Positions 15,782 to 23,984 of a stretch of 64,000 nt of DNA are shown piece by piece. Source of the stretch: G963665005 sp963665005 (GTDB taxonomy: Bacteria > Bacillota > Clostridia > Christensenellales > SZUA-584). A program made the position numbers and the translations under genes. Where the stretch lies: contig CAXXTQ010000001.1 of the NCBI GenBank assembly GCA_963665005.2, forward strand, positions 620,001 through 684,000, in the 5' to 3' direction. The notes below the pieces were generated by a model, which did not search any database, was not told where the DNA came from, and saw only the letters and a list, made by a program, of their open reading frames with translations. The stretch's first letter is position 1. Each line of letters starts with the position of its first letter.

Positions 15782-17221
15782 TCAGGCTCCTTCGTCTTTA
15801 AATAGGTCTACCGCAAGATGGTCATAGTTTTCGGTCGGCCTCTCGTAATACATTGTCTTTGATGACTTCGTTTTTGTGTTTTTACCGCCCGAAAATTTAT
15901 CTGCTTGCTTACGGGCGTCCGCAAGAGTTTTAACTCCCTCGTCGTGCCAGTTTGATAAAATCGAGTTTAGGTATCTATAAGGATTATCCGAAAGCGAGCT
16001 TGCTTCCGCCGCGCTTATAATAACATCGTGAGAAAGGCCGAACTCTACGCTCCATTTATTATAAATTTTTCTGTGTGCGTCGGATACCCTTTTTGATATG
16101 CCCGCCGCTGCAAAAACTTCGGCAATATTAGTGTCTAAAGACTGCTTTTGAGATATATATGCCTTGGCTTCGGCAGGCGTATATATTTTATTATTGTACC
16201 ATTCGGTCAATATATCATCTAAGCCCGAAAAAGATTTTTTGCCTTTTGAGCTTGCGCTTTTTGCCGCCGTTATAAGAAGGTCTATATCAAAAGCATACAC
16301 GCTTGTCCATTTTTGGTATAAGCTTTCATGCTCGAACGACGGTTTTAAGCTCGCAAGGCCGATAATGCGCATAAGCTCTTTTAGATTCTTTGTTATGTTT
16401 TCGCTCTGCTCTTTTTTCTGGCTTATCTTTCTTGAGGTGGTGTCTCCGTCGGCATTAAGCCTTTCTAATATCCTATCTAGGTATTTCATGCTCGGCTCTC
16501 GCGCGGCGGTGGTGTGCGAACAGGCAGTTAAAATCGCTTCGAGCGTAAAGCCCCAGTCTTTTGTCCATTTCTCAAACAAAACGATCTCATCTTTTGTTGG
16601 GTTTCTTTTTGAAATACCGAGCTGTTTTAACACGCGCGGCACGCCCGACGATACCATTTTATATCTTGCAATAAGCTCGTCTGCTTTTTCCGGTGAATCT
16701 ATATTCTCCTCTTCCGCCCACGATTTTGCTACCTTGTCCATATAAGGTATAGAAACTCTTGCGCCTTTTAAAAGCACGCAGTATTCAGCGAGCCTGAGCA
16801 CAACTTTTTTGGGCAGATGAAAGGTATCGGTATAATCGTATATTTTCAGATATTCGTGAGGCGAAAGCTGCCTCGAACCGAAAATTTTCTGAAGCTGACG
16901 GTTGTATTCGCTCTCTGTATATATATCGGAATCGTCTTTTTTGGCCTGTGCAAACACGCCGAACTCAAAGCAGAGCCTGTCGCTGTTTATAATACGTGCA
17001 AAACCTTTTCTCTGCCAATACTCAAAGACAGTGATCACTTCGCCTTCGCTCATGCCAAGACGCGCACAAAAAGAGCCGAGTTCAATTTCTTCATTTTTCT
17101 GTGAATACATAAGGCCTAACAAAAATGCGGCAGTGTGCTGCTTGGGCGCTTTTACACAGTTCTCTATAAATTCATTAGGAACGATAGTGTTTTTTTGGTT
17201 GTTTTTAAGTTGCAGCCGCAT
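15782..17221 (-). CDS. DnaD/DnaB_2-domain replication initiation protein with four repeats
   Basis: 479 residues from the ATG at 17221, with AAGGGG 9 nt upstream. The N-terminal ~95 residues fold like the DnaD winged-helix domain (MRLQLKNNQKNTIVPNEFIE). After it come four copies of a DnaB_2-type helical module, at roughly residues 112-187, 197-255, 284-357 and 368-442. Each contains a KW..(E/D)(W/Y/F)GF-like stretch such as LFEKWTKDWGFTLEAI, LYQKWTSVYAFDIDLL and IYNKWSVEFGLSHDVI, then a YLDRILE/YLNSILSNW motif. Typical DnaD has one such module and DnaB (Gram-positive) two. It probably bridges DnaA/DNA and the helicase loader encoded next to it. Confidence 0.85.
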   Translation of the reverse strand: MRLQLKNNQKNTIVPNEFIENCVKAPKQHTAAFLLGLMYSQKNEEIELGSFCARLGMSEGEVITVFEYWQRKGFARIINSDRLCFEFGVFAQAKKDDSDIYTESEYNRQLQKIFGSRQLSPHEYLKIYDYTDTFHLPKKVVLRLAEYCVLLKGARVSIPYMDKVAKSWAEEENIDSPEKADELIARYKMVSSGVPRVLKQLGISKRNPTKDEIVLFEKWTKDWGFTLEAILTACSHTTAAREPSMKYLDRILERLNADGDTTSRKISQKKEQSENITKNLKELMRIIGLASLKPSFEHESLYQKWTSVYAFDIDLLITAAKSASSKGKKSFSGLDDILTEWYNNKIYTPAEAKAYISQKQSLDTNIAEVFAAAGISKRVSDAHRKIYNKWSVEFGLSHDVIISAAEASSLSDNPYRYLNSILSNWHDEGVKTLADARKQADKFSGGKNTKTKSSKTMYYERPTENYDHLAVDLFKDEGA

Positions 17222-17505
17222 TTTTAACACCCCTTATAAAGTGTAATAGTATCATATCACATACCGGCAGTTTTTTGGGCAAATAATTCGCGTTTTTTTA
17301 TTTTTTTTGAGTTTGATTTGCGGTTTTTTTCTCTTGCGCAATCAATTTTTTTTAAGGAAAGCGCGATTGAATAAAAAAGATAAATATCGCCCCAAATCCT
17401 GCTGTAATATTTTTTATATTGATAGAAAAGTGATTACCTGCTATACTCTACATTGTTAAACTAGATAACCAATCGGAGGATTGTGCGTTTTTCGCACGTA
17501 TTTAT
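17222..17505. promoter_or_regulatory. dnaD-murA intergenic region with murA leader
   Basis: 284 bp of AT-rich sequence between divergent genes. It holds the murA promoter (17419-17447) and an unusual translation-initiation region. The GGAGGA (17475-17480) lies 25 nt before the ATG, and between them a perfect hairpin GTGCG-TTTTT-CGCAC (17483-17497) can form. With the hairpin folded the effective spacing shrinks to about 10 nt. No other RNA element was recognised. Confidence 0.6.
17419..17447 (+). promoter_or_regulatory. murA promoter
   Basis: TTGATA (17419-17424), 17-nt spacer, TATACT (17442-17447). It is about 60 nt upstream of the murA start. Confidence 0.65.
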
Positions 17506-18792
17506 ATGAGAGAAAAGCTTATTATAAAAGGCGGAAAACCGCTTAGGGGAAGCGTTGTCGTAAGCGGGGCAAAGAACGCCGCGGTTGCGATTCTGCCCGC
17601 CTGCATACTTTGCGAATGCAAATGTGAGATAGATAATCTGCCAAATATTGATGATGTGCGGCTGCTCGATTATCTTCTTTGTAAAATGGGCGCCCAGACA
17701 AAACTTGCGGACACAACGATATCTATAGACTCGGCGGGCGTAAAAGATTATGCGGTGAACAACGATGCGGTAAAGCTTATGAGAGCTTCTTACTATCTCG
17801 TCGGAGCTCTGCTCGGGCGGTTCGGCAAAGCGGAAGTCAGCCTTCCGGGCGGGTGCGCAATTGGCCTGCGTCCTATAGATCAGCATATAAAAGGCTTAAA
17901 AGCTCTCGGCGCGACGGTAAAAGCGGAATACGGCATGCTTAAAGCAGAGGCGCCGAACGGGCTTATCGGAACGGATATTTATCTTGATATAGTATCTGTC
18001 GGAGCGACTATAAACATTATGCTTGCGGCGGTAAAAGCAAAGGGGCGGACGACGATTGTCAATGCCGCCAAAGAACCTCACGTAGTCGATGTAGCGAATT
18101 TTCTTAACTGTATGGGCGCCAAGGTAAAGGGCGCAGGTACCGACATTATACGTATCACAGGCGTCGAAGAACTTCACGGATGCAGCTATTCAATTATACC
18201 CGATCAGATAGAAACGGGAACGCTTATGATAGCGGCGGCGGCGACAAGAGGCGACCTTACAATAAAAAATGTAATACCTACGCATATGGAAGCTCTTTCG
18301 GCGAAATTGATGGAGATGGGCGTTACGGTAATAGAAGGAGACGAGAGCCTGCGTGTTACCTGCGACAAAAGGCCCAAGCACGTCAGCATAAAAACGCTTC
18401 CGTATCCCGGGTTTCCGACAGACCTTCAGCAGCCTGCCACCGTTCTTTTAAGCACGGCGGAAGGCGCGAGTATCATAGTTGAAAATATATTTGAATCCAG
18501 ATTCAAACACATAAACGAGATAAGGCGCATGGGAGCCAACGTTTCTATTGACGGAAGAGTTTGTGTTGTAGAAGGCGTAGAGCGGCTTACCGGCGCGCCT
18601 GTACGCGCGACCGATCTGAGGGCGGGCGCCGCGCTTATCGTCGCGGGGCTTATGGCGGACGGGCAGACAGAGATTTCGGGCGTTAAATATATCGACAGAG
18701 GGTATGACCATATTGAAGGCAAGTTAAAAAAGATAGGCGCGGATATTCACAGAGAGAAGCTTCCCGATGAGGAAGAGTACGATTTTTTCTAG
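17506..18792 (+). CDS. murA: UDP-N-acetylglucosamine 1-carboxyvinyltransferase
   Basis: 428 residues, the normal length. It transfers enolpyruvate from PEP to UDP-GlcNAc, the first committed step of peptidoglycan synthesis, in the cytosol. The N-terminus IIKGGKPLRGSVVVSGAKNA contains the Lys-Asn pair (about 22-23) that contacts substrate. The loop PGGCAIGLRPID carries the catalytic cysteine (C117), the residue alkylated by fosfomycin, so the enzyme is of the fosfomycin-sensitive form. The C-terminal half has the inverted alpha/beta domain with GYDHIEGKLKKIGA. The start is fixed by the family; its ribosome site is displaced by a hairpin (see leader). Confidence 0.95.
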   Translation: MREKLIIKGGKPLRGSVVVSGAKNAAVAILPACILCECKCEIDNLPNIDDVRLLDYLLCKMGAQTKLADTTISIDSAGVKDYAVNNDAVKLMRASYYLVGALLGRFGKAEVSLPGGCAIGLRPIDQHIKGLKALGATVKAEYGMLKAEAPNGLIGTDIYLDIVSVGATINIMLAAVKAKGRTTIVNAAKEPHVVDVANFLNCMGAKVKGAGTDIIRITGVEELHGCSYSIIPDQIETGTLMIAAAATRGDLTIKNVIPTHMEALSAKLMEMGVTVIEGDESLRVTCDKRPKHVSIKTLPYPGFPTDLQQPATVLLSTAEGASIIVENIFESRFKHINEIRRMGANVSIDGRVCVVEGVERLTGAPVRATDLRAGAALIVAGLMADGQTEISGVKYIDRGYDHIEGKLKKIGADIHREKLPDEEEYDFF

Positions 18793-18807
18793 GTTTTATG
18801 AGTACGT

Positions 18808-18835
18808 AACGGCTGTATGAACAGCCGTTTTTTGT
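18808..18835 (+). terminator. murA terminator
   Basis: AACGGCTGT (18808-18816), loop ATGA, ACAGCCGTT (18821-18829), then Ts. It is a strong intrinsic terminator. The convergent gene ends at 18844, so it may serve both. Confidence 0.85.
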
Positions 18836-18843
18836 TGTGCAAA

Positions 18844-19548
18844 TTAAAAATGAAGCCGCTTTGCCATCTCGTGTTTAAAGTTTTTATTTTTATCAAGAAG
18901 TATAAACAGTGATGCGATCGAAAGACACGGCGCGATGACAAACCATGACCAAAACAGCGATATCGTGCCTGAAGAGTATAAATCCAAAAGAATTTCCAAT
19001 ATGAACAGCATTATAGCCGCAAACACAAAAATTACCGTTATAATACGCAGCCCGAACACAACTTTTTTCTTTGCTAGATAAATTGTAAGCAAAGCAGAGC
19101 CAAAGCAGAATAATACTATGGGAAGCGCTATATACAAAGTCCAGCCTCTGCCCGGAGTCTGCAGCTCTATTGCAGCTACACCGATTAATATGGCTGCCAT
19201 ATCTACAAACAGCATTTTTGTATAGCTGAATTTTTTAAAATAAAAAGGAGATGTGCACAAAGCCCAAAGTATAAACACGCCTGCGATTACATAAATAGAC
19301 CATGAAATTGTATGATCGTAAAGAAGGTTGCTCAGCACGCACGTGGCTATAGGTACGGCAAGCAGTATGGAAATAAATTTTATCCAGAAAGCCCTGTCCT
19401 TTTTTTTAAGTTCATCCCGCTTTTCCGGAAACATTTTTTTATCATGGTGTATCTGCTCTTTTATCGGATTAACAACTATAACGCCGCAAAGCGGGCATGA
19501 TTTCTGTGACGCTTCAAGCTCTACTCCGCAGTTAACGCAGTATGACAT
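18844..19548 (-). CDS. Zinc-ribbon membrane protein (DUF6320-like)
   Basis: 234 residues. The N-terminus CVNCGVELEASQKSCPLCG is a two-CxxC zinc ribbon on the cytosolic side. From about residue 55 six hydrophobic segments follow (FISILLAVPIATCVLS, IYVIAGVFILWALC and others), and the protein ends in a basic tail. I recognise this shape from small zinc-ribbon plus membrane proteins (DUF6320) found beside condensation-fold acyltransferases, and such a gene is indeed directly upstream, 6 nt away. The function is unknown; the pairing suggests a shared role in making a lipid or secondary product at the membrane. Confidence 0.6.
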   Translation of the reverse strand: MSYCVNCGVELEASQKSCPLCGVIVVNPIKEQIHHDKKMFPEKRDELKKKDRAFWIKFISILLAVPIATCVLSNLLYDHTISWSIYVIAGVFILWALCTSPFYFKKFSYTKMLFVDMAAILIGVAAIELQTPGRGWTLYIALPIVLFCFGSALLTIYLAKKKVVFGLRIITVIFVFAAIMLFILEILLDLYSSGTISLFWSWFVIAPCLSIASLFILLDKNKNFKHEMAKRLHF

Positions 19549-19554
19549 AATATC

Positions 19555-20832
19555 TCACTCCCTGTTACTTTCTAGTTTAACGTGTATTCCCTTTTTTACA
19601 AGAAACGTAAAGAATTCTTTTTCTACAAAAGTTTCTTTCATTGTGCTCGAAAAACAAATATTCAGTATATCTTTATACGCGCAGACAGCTAAATTTACCT
19701 GGTTGTAACGAAGCGCGCCGAGCATAGCATCAAAACGCTCTACGTGTTTTTCCATCTCTGCCGGCATATCCATAACGCCTATGTTGGAAAGCGTGCTCGT
19801 TGTACGCGTCTCGCCTGCAAGGTGAAATATAAAGTTTATAGCCGCGTTCTTTAAAAACAATGGCAGTATGCGTATAAATATGCTTTTTTCCGCCTTAACG
19901 TTTTTAGACATCTTAGAATTAAGGTTCTTTTTTGTAAGGGCAGAATTCAAATAATGATGAACATAATGCAGTATTTCTTCGAATGTATACTCTCCCCAGT
20001 TTGCGTTTATCTCCGGGCTTACATAAGAAGAAAAGTTGCGCATTGTCTTTGTAGGGAAAAAAGCGCGCAGGTTTACGGGCACGGATACTGTGACGGGCAG
20101 TATTTTTCTGGGCTTCTCTTTTTTTTGTATGTTGTAGAGCACAAATAAATATACCGAAACAAGAAATTCGGTTAAAGAAACATTATGTTGTTTTGCCACA
20201 GCTTTTATTTGTTTTACTGAAATTATACCGCTGATTATATTTAAGGTGTGGCCCTTTTCTCTTGTGCCCGAAAGCTGGTAAGCTTTGCGCTCTTTCCATG
20301 CCCTTACGGCTTTTTTATTATAGTACCTTAAAAAAGCATCTTCCGTTTCTTCTTTATCGGGCTGTTCATTGCAGTTTAGCACGCCGTGAGTTGCGGGAAT
20401 ATCATGGCCCTTTAGTTTAAGATACTCTGCGACAAGCGTTTTTAAAAAAGTAATACCGCCGTATCCGTCCGATACAGAATGAAACACTTCGAGCGAAATT
20501 CGCTTTTCATGCATGCGCACTCTGAAAAGATAACCGTCATTCTCTTTGGTATAAAGGCGTATACAAGGGTTTATTGCGTCGTCTTTCACTATGGCGCGTT
20601 TATGGTTTTTCTCAAAATAGTACCAAAAAAGGCCGACTTTAAGGCGGCAGGAAAACACACCCATTCTGTCAGTAGTTATATCAAGGGCTTTTTGAAGAGT
20701 TTGTTTATCTACCCGTTCAAAAAGCTTTATAGAAACCCGATACACAGCCGTCCATCTTTTGCTTTTTATTGCGGGATAAAGCTTTGCGGCGTTGTCGAGC
20801 TTATACCATGTTTTATGTTCTTTATTTCTCAT
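19555..20832 (-). CDS. Condensation-fold (alcohol acetyltransferase/PapA-like) acyltransferase
   Basis: 425 residues if started at the ATG at 20832 (MRNKEHKTWYKLDNAAKLYP); no good ribosome site is visible for this or the longer frame. The active-site motif of the condensation/chloramphenicol acetyltransferase superfamily, HxxxDG, reads FHSVSDGYGG near residue 130. The solvent-channel region ends with a structural motif around VSVPVNLRAFFPTKTMRNFS near 270. The fold is shared by NRPS condensation domains, PapA5 and yeast alcohol acetyltransferases. The substrate cannot be told. It forms an operon with the zinc-ribbon membrane protein downstream. Confidence 0.7.
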   Translation of the reverse strand: MRNKEHKTWYKLDNAAKLYPAIKSKRWTAVYRVSIKLFERVDKQTLQKALDITTDRMGVFSCRLKVGLFWYYFEKNHKRAIVKDDAINPCIRLYTKENDGYLFRVRMHEKRISLEVFHSVSDGYGGITFLKTLVAEYLKLKGHDIPATHGVLNCNEQPDKEETEDAFLRYYNKKAVRAWKERKAYQLSGTREKGHTLNIISGIISVKQIKAVAKQHNVSLTEFLVSVYLFVLYNIQKKEKPRKILPVTVSVPVNLRAFFPTKTMRNFSSYVSPEINANWGEYTFEEILHYVHHYLNSALTKKNLNSKMSKNVKAEKSIFIRILPLFLKNAAINFIFHLAGETRTTSTLSNIGVMDMPAEMEKHVERFDAMLGALRYNQVNLAVCAYKDILNICFSSTMKETFVEKEFFTFLVKKGIHVKLESNRE

Positions 20833-20906
20833 CAGTTTGATAATACTACATGTTTTTATATAAAACAATCAACAATAGGTGTATTAGTATAAAAACACAA
20901 AAATAG

Positions 20907-20945
20907 GGCGGAACCTCCGGGCTTTTTTTGCCCGTGTGTTCCGCC
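20907..20945. repeat. Long inverted repeat upstream of the acyltransferase gene
   Basis: GGCGGAAC (20907-20914) pairs with GTTCCGCC (20938-20945), and inside it CCGGGC pairs with GCCCG across a T-run loop. It sits in the 160-bp gap between the parB-like gene end and the acyltransferase gene and may be the terminator of the minus-strand parB gene. Just beside it two similar stretches, GGGGACAAGTTTTTAGGGG and GGGGATAAGTTCATTTT, form an imperfect direct repeat (about 20963-21000). Confidence 0.5.
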
Positions 20946-20993
20946 AATAGTAGGGGTATTGGGGACAAGTTTTTAGGGGTTACGGGGATAAGT

Positions 20994-21839
20994 TCATTTT
21001 GCAAGTTCTATCATTATCGAGACTTTATCTTTGCTTTCGCTGGCCTGGTAACTAACTTTTACGCCTGCTTTTTTTATATGGGACAAAGCTTTTTTTATTG
21101 TGTTCAGATATATACGGTAATCGCGCATTATACATACTACATGCTGCCCGCCTTTTTCGGGCACTTCGCCGTATAATTTAGAAAGAGTCCTCTCCACTAG
21201 TTCCTCAGTTAGCTTTACCGAAAGGTTTCTTTGTTTTATTTCTCGTATAAGCTTTATCTGGGCTTGTTCATTGTGCAGCCGTAAAAGCGCTCTTGCGTGC
21301 CGCTCGGAAAGCTTATACGTACAGATAAGGTCTTTTACGTTTATCGGCAGCTTTAATATCCTCATCTTATTTGCAACGGTACTCTGATTTTTACCAAGCC
21401 TTCTTGCAAGCTCTTCCTGTGTCAGCCCGTGTTCTTTCATGAGGCAAAGATACCCTTCAGCTTCTTCGAAGAAATGCAGGTTTTCTCTTTGCAGGTTTTC
21501 TATAAGCGCAATAACAGCGCTGTCCTCGTCTATTGCCGGCTGAATAACCGCTTTGATATGCGTAAACCCCGCTCTGCAGACGGCGCGCCATCTGCGCTCT
21601 CCCGCTATTATCTCAAAATAATTATGGCTGAGTTTTCGTACCGTTATTGGCTGCAATAACCCGTATTGTTTTATAGAATAAGCAAGCTCGTTAAGGCCGT
21701 CTTCAGAAAAAACTCTTCTTGGCTGGTAAGGGTTGGGGCGAATGTATTCAACAGGTATCGTTTCTAGCGTATTGTTCTCACTTTTGTCCATGCTAAATTT
21801 ACGCAGATTATCTGCGTCTTTTCTTTGAAAGTTTAACAA
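20994..21839 (-). CDS. noc: Noc/ParB-like nucleoid occlusion or partition protein
   Basis: 281 residues from TTG 21839 (AAGGAG about 10 nt upstream); an ATG 48 nt further in is the alternative. ParB N-domain: IPVEYIRPNPYQPRRVFSED, then the CTP-binding/arginine motif EIIAGERRWRAVCRAG (GERRxR) and ENLQRENLHFFEEAEGY. A helix-turn-helix follows (LTQEELARRLGKNQSTVANK) that reads a parS-like site. There is no parA next to it, and the sequence resembles the Noc branch, so a nucleoid-occlusion role is more likely than partition. No clear 16-bp parS or Noc palindrome is seen close by. rlmH and walJ follow upstream in the usual origin-proximal neighbourhood. Confidence 0.75.
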   Translation of the reverse strand: MLNFQRKDADNLRKFSMDKSENNTLETIPVEYIRPNPYQPRRVFSEDGLNELAYSIKQYGLLQPITVRKLSHNYFEIIAGERRWRAVCRAGFTHIKAVIQPAIDEDSAVIALIENLQRENLHFFEEAEGYLCLMKEHGLTQEELARRLGKNQSTVANKMRILKLPINVKDLICTYKLSERHARALLRLHNEQAQIKLIREIKQRNLSVKLTEELVERTLSKLYGEVPEKGGQHVVCIMRDYRIYLNTIKKALSHIKKAGVKVSYQASESKDKVSIMIELAK

Positions 21840-22049
21840 TATTAATACACTCCTTTACAAATGCGCGAATTTACGCGCAAAACAAAAATAGCCTTAGTCC
21901 TTATCTTTTATATATCGGACTTATATATGCACATTTCGGCATAAAAGAATTTTTACCTTTTGAGTTGTCAATAGTTCCTAATTTACGACATAAATAGTAA
22001 TAAAAATATAAACAATCCATATAAATACTATATTAACATATAAAGGATA

Positions 22050-22517
22050 TTATTTGTGATAAGTTCTGCCCGAAGATATCATGAAAGCTCTGTATATCTG
22101 TTCAAGAAGTACTATTCGAAAAAGCTGGTGCGGCATAGTCATATCAGAAAATGAGATTGTCCTTGCTGCTTCTTTCTTGATGTTTTCGCAAAGCCCGTAA
22201 GAGCCACCGACAGCAAAAGACAAATCGGACTGTGAATATTTCTTAAGCATTACCGAAAAAGCTTCGGACGTAAGTTTCTCGCCGTCCGGTGAGAGCGCTA
22301 AGATGGTGCCGCTGCATGAAGCCAGTATTGAATCGCTTTCTTCATCGCGCGCTTTTTCTATAATCGCATGCCCTGCGTCTTTTGGCAGTTTAACCTCTTT
22401 TTTTTCTATTATATTAAGGCGGCAAAAAGCTGACAGGCGCTTCTTGTATTCCGCCTGCGCGTCCTTCCAATACTTTTCTTTTAATTTACCTATACATATC
22501 AAATTTACGTTTGCCAT
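22050..22517 (-). CDS. rlmH: 23S rRNA (pseudouridine1915-N3)-methyltransferase
   Basis: 155 residues, normal for this SPOUT methyltransferase, which methylates pseudouridine 1915 in helix 69 of 23S rRNA using SAM. Start NVNLICIGKLKEKYW, trefoil-knot motifs FAVGGSYGLCENI and SFSDMTMPHQLFRIVLLEQIYRA, and the C-terminal RTYHK are all family-specific. It is next to walJ (19 nt gap), an arrangement common close to the origin in Firmicutes. Confidence 0.95.
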   Translation of the reverse strand: MANVNLICIGKLKEKYWKDAQAEYKKRLSAFCRLNIIEKKEVKLPKDAGHAIIEKARDEESDSILASCSGTILALSPDGEKLTSEAFSVMLKKYSQSDLSFAVGGSYGLCENIKKEAARTISFSDMTMPHQLFRIVLLEQIYRAFMISSGRTYHK

Positions 22518-22536
22518 AACAGCCTTTTTGTTTTTG

Positions 22537-23331
22537 TTATTTTACGCGGAATACACCTGTTACCCGGTCTCGAAATGCGAGCCCGAGGCTAAAACCGCGC
22601 CCGGGAGTAACGCCCGTTTCTATAAGAGCGTCGGTTACCGTTCGAAAAGCCAGGTCCTCTTTGTTGTTCTCTTTGCTAAGATGCCCGAGAAGTATGGACG
22701 ACACGCCAGCCGCCGCAAGTTTTACTGCAGCATCCGCCGCTTCGTCGTTAGAGAGATGCCCGTGCCTCGATTTTATTCTTCGTTTTAGATCGTAAGGGTA
22801 TCGGCCGCCGCTCAGCATTTTAGCGTCATGGTTTGATTCGAGAAGCACAAGATCGCAAGAATGCAGACGGTATTCCACCTTTTTTGAAAAATGGCCGAGG
22901 TCTGTTGCTACCGCTACCTTTCTTGCGCCGTTTGATACACAGTACCCTACGGGGTCTGCCGCGTCATGCGGTATCTCATACGGCTCTATCAAAAGGTCGT
23001 CAATATAAAAATCTGTTTTAGAAATCACTTTTTCGCATTTTAATGAAATGTCGCCGAGTTTGCCTGAGCAAGCCTGCCATGTAAGCTGCGTCGCGAAAAT
23101 AGGTATTTTATGTTTTCTCGAAAGTATACCCGCTCCTTTAATGTGGTCGCTGTGTTCATGCGTAAGAAGTATGCCTTTTAAGTCGCCGATATTTTCGCCT
23201 ATGCTTGCGAACGCTTCCTCTAAGCGTTTTCCCGATACTCCGGCGTCTATCAATATTTTTGTGTTGTCCGAACGGACGAGTATAGCGTTTCCCGAAGAAC
23301 CGGAAAACAGAGGTGTTAAAGATAATGCCAT
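22537..23331 (-). CDS. walJ: MBL-fold metallo-hydrolase WalJ/YycJ
   Basis: 264 residues from the ATG at 23331, with AAAGGAA 8 nt upstream. The N-terminus LTPLFSGSSGNAILVRS and the metal-binding HEHSDHIKG (HxHxDH) near residue 58 identify the YycJ branch of metallo-beta-lactamase-fold nucleases. ATDLGHFS near 137 and LLESNHD near 160 supply further metal ligands. The family has 5'-3' exonuclease activity in some bacteria and is linked to the WalRK cell-wall regulon. The WalRK genes are not adjacent here. Confidence 0.9.
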   Translation of the reverse strand: MALSLTPLFSGSSGNAILVRSDNTKILIDAGVSGKRLEEAFASIGENIGDLKGILLTHEHSDHIKGAGILSRKHKIPIFATQLTWQACSGKLGDISLKCEKVISKTDFYIDDLLIEPYEIPHDAADPVGYCVSNGARKVAVATDLGHFSKKVEYRLHSCDLVLLESNHDAKMLSGGRYPYDLKRRIKSRHGHLSNDEAADAAVKLAAAGVSSILLGHLSKENNKEDLAFRTVTDALIETGVTPGRGFSLGLAFRDRVTGVFRVK

Positions 23332-23397
23332 TGAATGTATTCCTTTCTTAATGGAATTTATTATATCATATAAACGACAGTTAATATATGCAATGTA

Positions 23398-23427
23398 TTG
23401 ATTATTTTGAAACTTATATGGTATGTT
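23398..23427 (+). promoter_or_regulatory. Probable promoter of cobO-cobU-cobS
   Basis: TTGATT (23398-23403), 18-nt spacer, TATGTT (23422-23427), about 20 nt before the cobO start. The short leader leaves no room for a cobalamin riboswitch. Confidence 0.45.
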
Positions 23428-23450
23428 TATAGCAGAAAAAAGGAGACGTT

Positions 23451-23969
23451 ATGAAAAAATCGTATGTACAAGTTTATACGGGCGAAGGCAAAGGCAAAAC
23501 GACCGCTGCAATGGGGCTTGCTATGCGCGCGGCGGGAAGAGGGCTTGACGTAAAAATTGTGCAATTTCTAAAAGGGCGCGATACCGGAGAAATGTTCATA
23601 ATAGACAAGATAAGCGGTATCGAGCTTCTGCGCGTGTCCGATTGTAAAAAGTTTTTCCGCGACCAGAGTGATGAACAAAAAAAGAAAATGCGCACAGACG
23701 TCTGTGATATACTGCCTGTAATAAAAGGCTGGCTTGGTAAAGCTGATGTTATTATTCTCGACGAAGCTATGGCGGCGATTTCCTGCGGTATATTAAAGCT
23801 CGAAGAAGCCTGCGGTATTATCGACAATCGGAACGGAAGCGAGATAGTGCTTACCGGAAGAAACGCTCCCAAAGAGATTTTGCAAAGAGCTCATCTAGTG
23901 ACGCAAATGCAGCCGGTTAAGCATTATATAGACTCGGGAATCAAAGCAAGGCAGGGTATAGAATATTAA
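23451..23969 (+). CDS. cobO: Cob(I)yrinic acid a,c-diamide adenosyltransferase
   Basis: 172 residues, with AAAGGAG 6 nt upstream. The N-terminal P-loop YTGEGKGKTTAAMGLAMRAAG and the motif VQFLKGRDTGE are typical of CobO/BtuR corrinoid adenosyltransferases. The Walker-B-like stretch VIILDEAMAAI and the LTGRNAP motif follow. It adds the 5'-deoxyadenosyl ligand to Co(I) corrinoids with ATP. First of three contiguous late cobalamin genes, with no corrin-ring genes nearby, which suggests salvage and nucleotide-loop assembly are encoded here. Confidence 0.92.
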   Translation: MKKSYVQVYTGEGKGKTTAAMGLAMRAAGRGLDVKIVQFLKGRDTGEMFIIDKISGIELLRVSDCKKFFRDQSDEQKKKMRTDVCDILPVIKGWLGKADVIILDEAMAAISCGILKLEEACGIIDNRNGSEIVLTGRNAPKEILQRAHLVTQMQPVKHYIDSGIKARQGIEY

Positions 23970-23984
23970 TCGGAGTATAAATTT

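Noticed and set aside
23332..23450. Cobalamin riboswitch expected before cobO-cobU-cobS
   Set aside because: The leader after the likely promoter is only about 20 nt and no B12-box-like sequence is seen.
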